This document shows positions 38,282 through 46,542 of a stretch of 64,000 nt of DNA, piece by piece. Within the stretch, counting starts at the first letter, position 1, and every line of letters begins with the position of its first letter. The position numbers and the translations under genes were made by a program. This DNA is from Psychrobacter sp. 72-O-c. GTDB lineage: Bacteria > Pseudomonadota > Gammaproteobacteria > Pseudomonadales > Moraxellaceae. Location: the NCBI RefSeq assembly GCF_904846605.1, contig NZ_CAJHBI010000003.1, positions 62,001 to 126,000 of the forward strand, read 5' to 3'. The notes beneath the pieces are model-generated. The model saw only the letters and a list, made by a program, of their open reading frames with translations, was not told the DNA's origin and did no database searches.

Positions 38282-39568
38282 TTTATCCTCTAACTCGTTT
38301 GCTGATATCTTTGAATTAGGTGACATCTGCGCGCCCAAGGCCGCACTCAATCGTCCAGCAGTCGTTTGCTGGGTTGCGCTCTCATCCAGCATCAATACAT
38401 CCTGCTGTAAATGTGCGAGTAGACTAAGTGGTTGAGCACTGTTTTCTGAGTCAATATACTGAGCATCTTCATCGAACTTATCTTGCCAAACCAGTTCAAA
38501 GTCGTTTTGGCTTTCGTTACCAGAGAGACCTGCCAGCATCGCAAAAGTCTCACGCGATTGCTTGCCCAGACGTGACAGCAAGGTATGTCCATGATCTCGT
38601 AAAAACACGCTTTCAGGATTAATCACCTGTTGCCGCTGCAGCCACTGCTTATCGACAATATCTGCCCAGAATAATTGCGAAGGATTGTAATGGAGTAAGG
38701 TAATATTAATGTGCGTTGATAGGCGCTGCAAAAACGTCAGCTCATTTGGCGGCAACTGCTGAATGGTAAAAATATGCAGCTGGCTAGGTAATATGGCTTC
38801 AATATCTATCGCTGCGTTGTTAACCTTGTCCGACATAATCTGCCAAAACCTAGTCTCAATAGACGCACGATGCTCATAAACAGCAGCAAATAAAAGGCGC
38901 CATAGGTAGCGTTGTGCAGCTTCAAGCTCAGTATAATGAGCGACCAGCCAATCCGGGGTATCAGTAGCATATTTATCAAATTTCTTAGAGAGTTCGTCCT
39001 TTGCCGCCACCAATACCTCTACCTCTACTGCTTTATTTACCGACCACAGATCTAACCAATCTTCACGATGGTTTAGATAACGGCTAAATACTCGTGAGAA
39101 ATCAGTGGCCAACGACCACAATCGTACATCTTGCTGGCTACGATCCGCTTCTGCATCCAATAACGCTGACAGCAGTGGATATAAGGGATGGCTGTCATTC
39201 GCCATAATGTCATTTTGGTAATAGGTAAAATAGCCAAATAACCGCCATTGCATGACTGAACCCGTTAGCACGGCGACCTCAGGTACGGTGATAGTCTCTT
39301 GTTCACGCTGTACGCTTTCAAGCCACGAATTATACTCAGCCAAAACTTTTTGCATCAATGTCCACTGATACTGCCCCCAAAACTTGGTGGTGACTAAGGT
39401 ACTAATACCGGCTTGGCTAGCAATAGACTTATCCAACCAATCACCCAATACCATTGAAGGTACAATGACAATAAACTCTTCAAAAATAGGCTGATTTTTA
39501 GATTTATAAGCAATCAGTAATTGCTCAACCAAGCGTTCGGTACGGTGCGACTGAATAATCGTAAACAT
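35081..39568 (-). CDS. recC: Exodeoxyribonuclease V gamma subunit RecC
   Basis: The 1495-residue protein starts at ATG 39568 (MFTIIQSHRTERLVEQLL), the usual RecC beginning; the frame can be read 27 codons further upstream but without support. RecC lacks catalytic residues, scaffolds RecB and RecD, and reads Chi. Recognisable RecC parts include SIHSCHNLQRQLEVLRG, WLMLPPLYESLGL and GVITFGRFGALRNVPFGLVV. It is about 370 residues longer than in E. coli, with Ser/Asn-rich inserts (for example around residues 435-480 and 1035-1060). First gene of the operon; no ptrA-like gene is interposed. Confidence 0.93.
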   Translation of the reverse strand: MFTIIQSHRTERLVEQLLIAYKSKNQPIFEEFIVIVPSMVLGDWLDKSIASQAGISTLVTTKFWGQYQWTLMQKVLAEYNSWLESVQREQETITVPEVAVLTGSVMQWRLFGYFTYYQNDIMANDSHPLYPLLSALLDAEADRSQQDVRLWSLATDFSRVFSRYLNHREDWLDLWSVNKAVEVEVLVAAKDELSKKFDKYATDTPDWLVAHYTELEAAQRYLWRLLFAAVYEHRASIETRFWQIMSDKVNNAAIDIEAILPSQLHIFTIQQLPPNELTFLQRLSTHINITLLHYNPSQLFWADIVDKQWLQRQQVINPESVFLRDHGHTLLSRLGKQSRETFAMLAGLSGNESQNDFELVWQDKFDEDAQYIDSENSAQPLSLLAHLQQDVLMLDESATQQTTAGRLSAALGAQMSPNSKISANELEDKNSLSNNENNNDGWYDDATLEGKRNQQSREWQLSQYDNSLSIHSCHNLQRQLEVLRGMIGRWLNEPSDSGRPRHLSDIVVLLPDVDRHHELINSVFVNGEGQDGLTLPAKVTGVVDKSIRQLWEAIRGFYGLLGSDTARFEVAEVLDWLMLPPLYESLGLTHEQMRRACDLLEQAGFVRGFDEAHLQQTLDPQDYDYRFSFAYALDQMALGLVMPEASISDCLYPEHWQDNTLAEKTVPISAISLGDAPIIEALCRVHTGLDGCRNEYQARHKAEDWLNNIENHIIHPYFGALDQTRPMRAIFNAMNGFKSSLRANRHYQRYHANSDIQANSTPNDAFDSSTAIQNEANQVESKLSQVSTLPLKLSFMLDSIEDELESQQVSAEPTGVITFGRFGALRNVPFGLVVMLNMDLSEFPSRDRDNRYDLMKAGLAQRGDRFSEDDDNGAFLDALLCARNACWIFYNGQRLTDTHEHLPANPVSELLHFLQGEVTWQWNPLIDEQKKLDDLNDLDSKQHANNLDSSDVLTAQVQRYLPKLIEQWLVTRHPALPFATEVFIQPEVSEGSSAPAAKSSKNSESEKNSEQDSGQEMIRLLGRAMQKEKLSQKQTNAPARVWHDVFERLQAQDGSDISPPVKVELPSKEDYAHIAQRIESDHEADARFDITQVDMQSLYYQVRHPAKHFLKEQQVHIVLPDKDIVHQEPLSLSGLGAYKVNAQLLSELQTNTETNSKNSSKVDAADNVEVTEKGISNQETDLLNALLYDPVMPAGVARQSTLHYQQLQMAQQCQEFAEQLSELGIDINSNGNENISSMLLTPSTETMITVHAADINTYGQLQIKGTVPTEINPVNSAKSTLLEVSPPLESESELTSPKLWLNILPNSARTQYLLRFWLSHVYWQVARRTTEAQVAADDGKSIWRFNKPSDEHSKYKGKTAFSLAPIAYDAALTELLKWVRFAHIAGKTPMTILPVHAMTYLDKMNDPKNNDSDAADDTHNHNHDASQSNYQPKRSDFDSWLWSGYNSDVIYDTCSQHELWQYMLYKQDVFTKLMDALPALAKPLFGTMNDALKPL

Positions 39569-40008
39569 AGACAATAATCTGATTAAAATAGCGAGGTGGA
39601 AGAAAGAGTGACAAATACTAGTGGTTATAGGCGTAATGACAAGCGTCATTATTAAAGAGTTTTGTTAGGAAAGCTGATAAAAACGATGATACGCGCAGCA
39701 CATAAACGAAGCAATAGACAACAATTATCAATCTATATTTAGCGGTCGTTCCTGCACACTATTTCTGCTAAAATGACGACCATAAAGACTATAACAATAG
39801 CGACAACTAAGCATAAATACCGATAAAACAGCAAGGTCCTCACTGATTAGTGTGCCACCGATTGTTGTGGTTTACCAGTATATAAGCTGGGAGTATAATG
39901 ACTATACGACAATTAGTGTCGCATAGTCATTCAGGATTAATCATTACTATAATAACGACGCATCTGTATATTCCTTCAACGCTTTTAACAACGAGACAAT
40001 TTAATATT
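39569..40008. other. Intergenic region between divergent recC and the 174-residue unknown gene
   Basis: About 440 bases in which I accept no gene. It should contain the promoter of recCBD on the minus strand and that of the plus-strand gene at 40009. The plus-strand frame that extends back to 39898 shows no protein-like sequence. No strong hairpin or operator was noticed. Confidence 0.5.
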
Positions 40009-40533
40009 ATGCCCTTGCGTCCCATCGATGCCATTTTTTTTCACCCTGAGCGACGTCTCTATGTCGTATATTATCGTGGGGAGTTATGGCAATTACCGCG
40101 TATGAAAATTGATGATACCTCATGGCAACGTCGGCGGCCTTATAATGGGGCAATGAATGCGCTTTATCTCAGTAGCCATCAAGCGATCAATGATCCTGTA
40201 TTAGCACAAAAATTACGAACATTGAATCTACCTCACGCGTTACGCGGTTGCACCTTACTGCGCTTTGAGGCATGGTGGGAAACACATGGTTTTGAATGGC
40301 TTAAAGATCAGTTGACTACAGGTCAGTCACCATTAGCCGCGCATGCAAAAACCGCTGACAATCAGTCTACGTCTAGTCTAAGTCACAAACCTGACCAACC
40401 TAATAGCGCTACTGATACTAATACTGCCAATCATACCAGTAACGACCAAAAGACCGCTCAAGCCCCATCAACAGATATCTTTGCCGATATGCTGGCAGAC
40501 TTAGCGGATGAAGTGATGCATCAGCACCTTTAA
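40009..40533 (+). CDS. Hypothetical protein, 174 residues
   Basis: ATG 40009 is chosen because the conserved-looking protein starts there (MPLRPIDAIFFHPERRLYVV); the 37 codons upstream look noncoding. Residues 1-110 form a compact region rich in Trp, Arg and Tyr (YRGELWQLPRMKIDDTSWQ and RFEAWWETHGFEWLKDQL). The last 60 residues are Ser/Thr/Asn-rich and probably disordered. There is no signal peptide. It is followed 80 bases later by the ModA-like gene. Family not recognised. Confidence 0.65.
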   Translation: MPLRPIDAIFFHPERRLYVVYYRGELWQLPRMKIDDTSWQRRRPYNGAMNALYLSSHQAINDPVLAQKLRTLNLPHALRGCTLLRFEAWWETHGFEWLKDQLTTGQSPLAAHAKTADNQSTSSLSHKPDQPNSATDTNTANHTSNDQKTAQAPSTDIFADMLADLADEVMHQHL

Positions 40534-40613
40534 GCCAAATAAAACGTCACAATCATTCAAGTTTTCGATTACACTGTTTTCGATTAAACTGATTAAAAAA
40601 CGAGCCGTTAACT

Positions 40614-41390
40614 ATGAAAGACTATAAGCTGCTATTGATTGGGCTCATCTTACTGCTGCTGATTGTCTTTATTGGTGTCTTCACATGGCTATGGCAAAGC
40701 AATCGCAAAAATATAGACCCACTACCGATTATGGCAAACGAAGACGCGAATGGTCAATTGTCTACCAATGCTTCAGAGGAGCCAGAGACAATTGACTCTA
40801 ATATCTTATATATACAAGCAGAAAACAAACTACAAGTCCCCTTAGATGATGTCATCATAAGCTTTGAAAAGCGCTATCCAGATATGCAAGTCCTAGCCCG
40901 CTACGTACCCACCAAGAGGCTGCTTACTTTACCGGACACCAGCACCTCTGATAATAAACCCTCGCGCTTTCTCGTTAATATTGACCTCATTGTGGCTGAT
41001 GATAGTTTCACCCAAACTCAGTTATCACCCCTACAGTCTTTAATTAATGAGGCTCAAACCAAGCTTAACCAAAGTAAAGTCAACGCCAATGGTATCGCGC
41101 AGGATGACACCGCTAATAACGAAGCACGCAATCTAGCTTCATTTAGCTATGCGTTAAAAGGTGAACAAGCCGTCGATGGTGTTATTTTGACCGATAACCC
41201 TATTGCTATTAGCTTTCGTAATTTTTTGCTTTCGAGTGTTGGGCAAGACATATTGAAAAAGTATGACTACAACAATATTGATGGCTATAAAAACAGCATG
41301 GATGACTTATTTAACCCCACATCACGCGCAAAATCAACGGTAGGTGAAAGTTCAGTAAACGTTGCTGATGCCCTCAGTAATGGCAAATAA
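40614..41390 (+). CDS. Membrane-anchored ModA-like substrate-binding protein, probably degenerate
   Basis: The 258-residue protein has an uncleaved N-terminal helix (residues 5-27, LLLIGLILLLLIVFIGVFTW) with no lipobox. The remainder would lie in the periplasm. Residues about 63-95 (ILYIQAENKLQVPLDDVIIS, then FEKRYPDMQV) match the start of the molybdate-binding-protein fold. TDNPIAISFRNFLLSSVGQ near residue 195 matches the closing helix of that fold. The intermediate lobes are short and Asn-rich, and no permease or ATPase genes follow. A transport role is therefore doubtful. It is the last host gene before the tRNA. Confidence 0.55.
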   Translation: MKDYKLLLIGLILLLLIVFIGVFTWLWQSNRKNIDPLPIMANEDANGQLSTNASEEPETIDSNILYIQAENKLQVPLDDVIISFEKRYPDMQVLARYVPTKRLLTLPDTSTSDNKPSRFLVNIDLIVADDSFTQTQLSPLQSLINEAQTKLNQSKVNANGIAQDDTANNEARNLASFSYALKGEQAVDGVILTDNPIAISFRNFLLSSVGQDILKKYDYNNIDGYKNSMDDLFNPTSRAKSTVGESSVNVADALSNGK

Positions 41391-41453
41391 TACCTATTTA
41401 CTTTTCGTTGATTGCTTTTTTAGATATTTTTTTCTACAATGGCACTCCTTAAT

Positions 41454-41529
41454 GCGCCTATAGCTCAACAGGATAGAGCAGTTGCCTCCTAAGCGATCGA
41501 TCCGAGTTCGAGTCTTGGTGGGCGCACCA
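41454..41529 (+). tRNA. tRNA-Arg (anticodon CCU)
   Basis: A 76-base cloverleaf with encoded CCA. The acceptor stem is GCGCCTA with TGGGCGC (one G-U), the D-arm region is TAGCTCAACAGGATAGAGCA, the anticodon loop is CTCCTAA with CCT at the centre, and the T loop is GTTCGAGTC. Genomic islands often integrate at the 3' end of this tRNA. An integrase gene starts about 220 bases downstream, so this is the probable attachment site. The second att copy is not in the window. Confidence 0.95.
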
Positions 41530-41640
41530 ATCATTGTATTTAGACATAACCTCGCATTACCTCAAACCCCCTGAACCCCTATCACACCTAGTTATCAGTC
41601 TTTATTAGACACTTGTCATTACCTCGTGTCACCTTTACAA

Positions 41641-41713
41641 TGTTGTACATACTGATGTACATACATGAAATTATGATTATTTTGTTGTACACAAATCACT
41701 TTATTGTTGTACA
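41641..41713. repeat. Direct repeats of TGTTGTACA upstream of the integrase
   Basis: TGTTGTACA occurs at 41641-41649, 41683-41691 and 41705-41713, with a further GATGTACAT at about 41654-41662. All are within 75 bases between the tRNA and the integrase start. Candidate arm-type integrase or excisionase sites, or an operator for integrase control. Confidence 0.6.
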
Positions 41714-41749
41714 TGGTAATTAATAATTGTGGCTAATCGAGGTGTGGTA

Positions 41750-43213
41750 ATGGCTGAGCGCAAAAACTATCTATTAAATGTCAACGGTGTAAAAGCAATT
41801 GCTAAGCTTGTGCCACCAGCTAAACGTAAAAGATATAGCGATGGTGATAGCCTTCATCTAGTACACGACCCAAAGGGTTCGCTGTACTGGGTAATGACAT
41901 ATCGTTATCAGTCAGATAAAGATATTAAGCCCAAACAAAAAACCTTTCACATTGGAACATATAGATCATCTAAGCAAGATGTTGATACCGTGTTCAAACC
42001 TGATGTTAGCCTTAAACAAGCCCGTTCTTTGCGTGATAAAGCTAAGGCATTACTTGCTGATGGTATTGACCCCGCCATTGATAAGAACAAGCTCAAGAAT
42101 AGCGTTGAGCAAAAAGACTTATTCAATGTGATAGCGCAAAGCTATATCAATGATAAGTCGGACACCACACCCAAAAACGTGCAAAAACTACAGACCTACC
42201 TTGATAAGCATGTAGCGCCACATATCGGTGACTACCCTATTCAAGCTATCACGGCTCAAGATGTGATCAAGACAGGCTTAGCCGTACAAACGTACTTTGA
42301 GCAGCAAGGTAAATTGACAACAGACACCGCCCACAAGAGCGTGGCGTTTATAACGTCAGTGTTTGAGTATGCTATCAATACATTAGGCTATGACATTATC
42401 AATGTGGCTTACGGACGTAGTAAGGCGCTTAGAACCCATAAAGCTGAGCGTATGAAAGCTATTGAGCAACACCAATTCTCAGAGCTATTACGCAATATTG
42501 ACAATTATGGTAAAGATAACCCGAACGGGCATGTGCAAACGATGGCAGGTATGCAGCTGATGACGCTATGCTTTGTCAGAACTAAAGAGCTACGTTTCTT
42601 CGAGTGGTCTGAGATTGATTATCATAAAAATGTGTGGCGCATACCAGCGCATAAGATGAAAATGCGTCAAGACCATATTATTCCGTTGTCACCACAAGCA
42701 ATGGCTATCATTGAGCGTATGCGCCCACTAACGGAGCAGACAGGTTATGTATTCTATAACTTTGAGCGCAGTCAGCCCTATAGTGAGGTGTGGTTCAATC
42801 AAGCACTTAAGCGCATGGGTTATACAGGCGACCCTTACCCTAAGATGACAGGACACGGCTTTAGACAGCTTGCCAGCACGGGTCTATACGAGCTGCAATT
42901 CAATGATAATTTAATCGAGATACAGTTAGCACACCTCGAACAGTCGAGCGTCAAGAAGCGTTATGACTTATCAGCACATCTAGCTGAACGCCAAATGATG
43001 ATGAATAAATGGGCGAACCATCTTGGTGACTTACGGGCTGGGAAGGCGGTTAGCTTTGATTTATTGACCCCTGATGAACTCGCTAAAGAAATGGATAGCC
43101 GTAATGAGCAAGCGAATGATATAGCACTGCATGATAAAGATATTTTGATAAAGAGCTTACGGGCACAAGGTGTATCGGCGGAGGTATTGGCTAAACTTGC
43201 CGAACAGCTTTAA
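41750..43213 (+). CDS. Tyrosine-type (P4-like) integrase of the genomic island
   Basis: The 487-residue protein starts at ATG 41750, with GAGGTG just upstream; the GTG at 41729 is less likely. The N-terminal DUF4102-like arm-binding part is seen in AKLVPPAKRKRYSDGDSLHL and KQARSLRDKAKALLADGIDP. The core-binding domain is at about 125-230. The catalytic domain shows Arg in FVRTKELRFFEW, HGFRQLAST (HxxR), LAHLEQSS and the Tyr in KKRYDL. It catalyses integration and excision at the neighbouring tRNA-Arg gene. A C-terminal extension of about 60 residues (LTPDELAKEMDSRNEQ) is a little unusual. Confidence 0.95.
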   Translation: MAERKNYLLNVNGVKAIAKLVPPAKRKRYSDGDSLHLVHDPKGSLYWVMTYRYQSDKDIKPKQKTFHIGTYRSSKQDVDTVFKPDVSLKQARSLRDKAKALLADGIDPAIDKNKLKNSVEQKDLFNVIAQSYINDKSDTTPKNVQKLQTYLDKHVAPHIGDYPIQAITAQDVIKTGLAVQTYFEQQGKLTTDTAHKSVAFITSVFEYAINTLGYDIINVAYGRSKALRTHKAERMKAIEQHQFSELLRNIDNYGKDNPNGHVQTMAGMQLMTLCFVRTKELRFFEWSEIDYHKNVWRIPAHKMKMRQDHIIPLSPQAMAIIERMRPLTEQTGYVFYNFERSQPYSEVWFNQALKRMGYTGDPYPKMTGHGFRQLASTGLYELQFNDNLIEIQLAHLEQSSVKKRYDLSAHLAERQMMMNKWANHLGDLRAGKAVSFDLLTPDELAKEMDSRNEQANDIALHDKDILIKSLRAQGVSAEVLAKLAEQL

Positions 43214-43403
43214 CAACATTATTCAACAAAACCGCTTCACTACTTATCGTCAGCATTGGACTGGCAAGCCGACATTGATAGCGTTAATCGCTGTCATAAC
43301 CGATTGCAAGGCTAGGACTAATTACCCGAACGATAGCTAACGCATCCTTAAGCTGTCACTGCCTTGCACCTATTTTTATTTTAAGGGTGTAGAGGGTGCG
43401 ATT

Positions 43404-44876
43404 GTGAGTTTAGTAGATAGGCTTATAGAGCCGACAAAAAACTATATTAATTTTAGAGACTTCATATTTCATTTATCAAGCGTCAATAATGAACCACTGT
43501 ATGAAGTGGTCACTTATTTACTTCATCATAATTTAAACAATATAGGTTTTTATAATATTGATACAGACTATAAAATCATAAGGTTTGATTCCTATGAGTT
43601 TAATAGTGTCACAGAGTTTTTAGAAGAGATTCAAAAGGCTCTTTCGTTCAGTGCTGAGGAATGGATATTCAATAGTAGCGAGAGTTTAGATGAATTAGCA
43701 GACAACGATAGAAGAAAAATAACAAATACTGTCATGAAAGCTGTGCAATCTTTTTTAAAAAAATCCGAGCTTTCAAGTTTTGAGCCGTTAGAGGGTTTAT
43801 TGCATTTTGACAGTGATGTAAATAACGATGTTACTGCTAATTTGAACAATAATAGTCTAGCCAGCTACTTGACGGAATATAACTTACCGCAAGTAGTAGC
43901 ATTGATTTTAAATATTGATTTAAGTGATATAACTGTAAACCGAAACAATAGTTATATCAACAATAAGACTGATTACGATGAAACTTACTACCATAAGTTT
44001 GAAAACTTATTACAGTCTTATTCAATAGCGGCACTTAACCATAAACCAGATGGGATAAACTTAGTTGCTCGTAGAGACGAAATACTTCAAGGCTTGACTA
44101 GACCTTATGCAGACCTCGAAGAAACTAATATCAGCAGAAACAAACTTGCAGATTATTTAGTTAGCATAGGATATAAGCTAGATAAACTGATTGCTAAGCA
44201 AAAACCACTTCATATAAAAGATAACAGTTATGAAATAGAAAGTAACGACTTAGACAAGCCAGATATATATTATCAAAAGCGCATAGCTGAACTTGAACAA
44301 CGACTAGCAGACAAAGAAGCTGATAGCATCTTTGTGATGAGCAATGCAACAGTAGAGCAAGCGGAATCAAAAGCCAATCAACAGGTTATTAACGAGCTTA
44401 GAGAACAGTTAGAAAATGTACAAACTGATAATAACGACTTGAGTAATAGATTGAACACCGTTAGAAATACTTATAGGCTTCAAAAAATCGAAATAGATGA
44501 CCTCAAAGAGCAACTCAAGGAAGTGAACGCTGGCAATGATCAGCTAAGCCAGCAAGTAGACAAACTGGCTGATACAGCACAAGATCATCTATATGACTGG
44601 CAAGAAATGGATAAAAATCAATATCCTCCAGAACTACATTTAACTATTGAGGTATGGAAAGAATACTATCAAGCTGATGTTATAAAACATATCACACAGT
44701 TTGATACTAGCAAATTTAATAAGATAGCCACTGGACATAAATTAATTAACGGAAACTTAAAAGATAGAATTAGAACTCTTTTGACACCTTTAGATCGCAA
44801 GACGAAAGCACCGCAACTTATGAAGTCTTTGAAGGTTATTGATCTTATTCACACTGATAAATTAGAGCAGGATTAA
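43404..44876 (+). CDS. Island-encoded coiled-coil protein of unknown function
   Basis: The 490-residue protein starts at GTG 43404 with GAGGG upstream. It has an acidic globular N-terminal half, Asn-, Tyr- and Ser-rich. A long coiled coil spans about residues 285-400 (QKRIAELEQRLADKEAD, then INELREQLENVQTDNND and IDDLKEQLKEVNAGNDQ). A basic helical C-terminal part of about 75 residues ends LKVIDLIHTDKLEQD. It is strongly AT-rich relative to host genes. Position between integrase and alpA suggests a satellite or island maintenance role, but no domain is recognised. Confidence 0.7.
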   Translation: MSLVDRLIEPTKNYINFRDFIFHLSSVNNEPLYEVVTYLLHHNLNNIGFYNIDTDYKIIRFDSYEFNSVTEFLEEIQKALSFSAEEWIFNSSESLDELADNDRRKITNTVMKAVQSFLKKSELSSFEPLEGLLHFDSDVNNDVTANLNNNSLASYLTEYNLPQVVALILNIDLSDITVNRNNSYINNKTDYDETYYHKFENLLQSYSIAALNHKPDGINLVARRDEILQGLTRPYADLEETNISRNKLADYLVSIGYKLDKLIAKQKPLHIKDNSYEIESNDLDKPDIYYQKRIAELEQRLADKEADSIFVMSNATVEQAESKANQQVINELREQLENVQTDNNDLSNRLNTVRNTYRLQKIEIDDLKEQLKEVNAGNDQLSQQVDKLADTAQDHLYDWQEMDKNQYPPELHLTIEVWKEYYQADVIKHITQFDTSKFNKIATGHKLINGNLKDRIRTLLTPLDRKTKAPQLMKSLKVIDLIHTDKLEQD

Positions 44877-44887
44877 ACAAGGTAGCA

Positions 44888-44994
44888 CCTTAACTAGATG
44901 CCACTGCCTTAACTAAGCACCATTGCCTACCACCATAGCCCTTCCCTTAACATTCACTTCATAGCAACCAGCCATTACCGGCTATTCCCTTAAC
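44888..44994. repeat. Four direct CCTTAAC repeats upstream of alpA
   Basis: CCTTAAC lies at 44888-44894, 44907-44913, 44945-44951 and 44988-44994, in the 137-base gap before the AlpA-like regulator gene. Candidate operator sites or small iterons. Confidence 0.5.
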
Positions 44995-45013
44995 CGCTAT
45001 GGAGTGAATTATT

Positions 45014-45310
45014 ATGACCTTAGTTGATCAGTACCTAAGAATGGCAAACCTTGCCAATCAACCCGCTCGCACCGCTAAGACCTACACCACCGCAGCAGGT
45101 CAACAGCGCACCGTCACCGCCAAAGCTGCTACCCGCGGCATTACCGGTTTTTCTGCTAAACACATCTATCATCTAATCAATCAAAACCAATTCCCAGCCC
45201 CTGTGAAAATCGGGCGCGCTAGTATATGGCGCTTGTCTGAAATTAATGAGTGGTTAGACAGTCACACCACACAAGCAGACGTCCAGTCCAACGACATGGC
45301 GAGCGTGTAA
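45014..45310 (+). CDS. AlpA-like excisionase/regulator
   Basis: The 98-residue protein has its DNA-binding part in residues about 44-90: FSAKHIYHLINQNQFPAPVK, then IGRASIWRLSEINEWLDS. This is the winged helix of the AlpA/MerR-like excisionase family, found at this place in P4-like elements. The N-terminal 40 residues are unusual (Thr/Ala-rich). Such proteins switch on integrase and excision. It is the first gene of a tight operon reaching to the primase-helicase at 49325. Confidence 0.9.
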   Translation: MTLVDQYLRMANLANQPARTAKTYTTAAGQQRTVTAKAATRGITGFSAKHIYHLINQNQFPAPVKIGRASIWRLSEINEWLDSHTTQADVQSNDMASV

Positions 45311-45312
45311 CT

Positions 45313-45591
45313 ATGAGCCAATTTAATGAACGCTTAGCACCTCGCCTAGTGGCAGCCGATAGTCATACTTTGTCAGTAGTGGACGACTATATTCAGAGAT
45401 TCTCAGATGACTTTGAAAATCTATCAATGGCACTTAATACAGTTATTGCAGACGACCCAGCAAGCAATGGCGTGTTAGTCGCGGTAAGAACTGCCTTACT
45501 CGCTAATAGTGAAAAAGCTGTTGGCTTGAGCGAAGGCATTATGGAGCAGCTTATTTTATTGCCTGAATTGGAGGTGAACCCTTATGAGTAG
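45313..45591 (+). CDS. Small island protein, 92 residues
   Basis: Start at ATG 45313, two bases after the alpA stop; the earlier frame inside alpA is ignored. The protein begins MSQFNERLAPRLVAADSHTL and appears wholly helical and acidic (FENLSMALNTVIADDPASNG). No domain is recognised. It overlaps the next gene by eight bases, so translation is probably coupled. Confidence 0.65.
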   Translation: MSQFNERLAPRLVAADSHTLSVVDDYIQRFSDDFENLSMALNTVIADDPASNGVLVAVRTALLANSEKAVGLSEGIMEQLILLPELEVNPYE

Positions 45592-45793
45592 CAATGACCA
45601 CAATAGCAATTCAAATAAGTCTAAACCCTACGCTGGCAAGTTGATCGCTAAACGTATATCAGTGTATGCACCAATCCTTTCAATACTATTACTAGCGATA
45701 GCATCTTGTCCTCAGGCACGAACAACTACTAATCCTATAGTGAGTGATAACAGCCCTGCTACTCAATATTTAGGAGCTAGCCATTATGGATAA
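45584..45793 (+). CDS. Small island membrane protein, 69 residues
   Basis: Begins MSSNDHNSNSNKSKPYAGKL and contains one hydrophobic helix, ISVYAPILSILLLAIASC (about residues 27-44), followed by a polar tail. GGAGGTGAA upstream is a good ribosome site. It overlaps both neighbours by eight bases. Probably a single-pass inner-membrane peptide; role unknown. Confidence 0.6.
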   Translation: MSSNDHNSNSNKSKPYAGKLIAKRISVYAPILSILLLAIASCPQARTTTNPIVSDNSPATQYLGASHYG

Positions 45794-46196
45794 TTCAATC
45801 AGCACGAGCCAAAAAAATAACAGGTCTACTCTTAACACTGCCACTAATCGCGCCTTAGACGGCGTATCTGATAATGGCTTGTCTATTGCTCAAACCAGCA
45901 AACGTAAGGTTATCGACTTGACCATCCCGCATGACGACGAAGTGATTTTAATGCCGTCGATGATGCTATCTGATATTGCTTGTGGTATTGATGGCGTAAA
46001 CCGTCATTTAGATAGTGTTGGTCATTTGCTCTACCTAATCTATCAACGCCAAATTACAGAGCCGCAAGCTATTGCTATGGCAAGTTTGGCTCATGATTCA
46101 GTCAATACGTGGTCGAACCTGCTTTACAATCAATTGGAAGCAATTAAAGAACCATTGGCCCAAAGCGCCTTTGGTAAGGTGAATGCTAATGACTGA
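45786..46196 (+). CDS. Small island protein, 136 residues
   Basis: The first 45 residues are polar and probably disordered. The rest is helical (MLSDIACGIDGVNRHLDSVG, then LLYLIYQRQITEPQAIAMAS). GGAG lies before the ATG. It overlaps the membrane-peptide gene before it and the CHC2 gene after it. No family recognised. Its place just before the primase suggests a replication or regulatory accessory. Confidence 0.65.
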   Translation: MDNSISTSQKNNRSTLNTATNRALDGVSDNGLSIAQTSKRKVIDLTIPHDDEVILMPSMMLSDIACGIDGVNRHLDSVGHLLYLIYQRQITEPQAIAMASLAHDSVNTWSNLLYNQLEAIKEPLAQSAFGKVNAND

Positions 46197-46542
46197 TTTT
46201 ATCCGCTTGCACTTATCCCAAATTAGACAGCAACAACAAGCTACTAGACCGACTTATCAATCACAACAGCGCGGTATTATTAGTAAGTCACGCCTACCGA
46301 ATACGTATGAATTTTATAGTCGTTTCGATATCACTATCAAAGGTAGCAAAGGGTGGCAGTTGGTCAAGTGTGCGTTTCATAACGATACCCACGCATCAAT
46401 GGGTGTGAACCGTGAGCATGGCGGTTATAAATGTCACGCATGCGGCGCTAGTGGTGACCGCATTGGTTTTTATATGCAATGGCATAGCACTACATTTATC
46501 GAAGCATGTAAGGCGTTAAATTTGATTGAGGGAGCACAATGA
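46189..46542 (+). CDS. CHC2-type zinc-finger primase-like protein
   Basis: ATG 46189 is preferred over 46183 because AAGGTG (46176-46181) is optimally spaced. The 117-residue protein carries a DnaG-type zinc finger: KCAFHNDTHASM with C-x2-H, then GGYKCHACGASGDRIGFYMQ with C-x2-C (about residues 64-100). It lacks the catalytic Toprim part, which is in the next gene. The pair therefore looks like a split primase. It overlaps the next start by four bases (ATGA). Confidence 0.85.
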   Translation: MTDFIRLHLSQIRQQQQATRPTYQSQQRGIISKSRLPNTYEFYSRFDITIKGSKGWQLVKCAFHNDTHASMGVNREHGGYKCHACGASGDRIGFYMQWHSTTFIEACKALNLIEGAQ

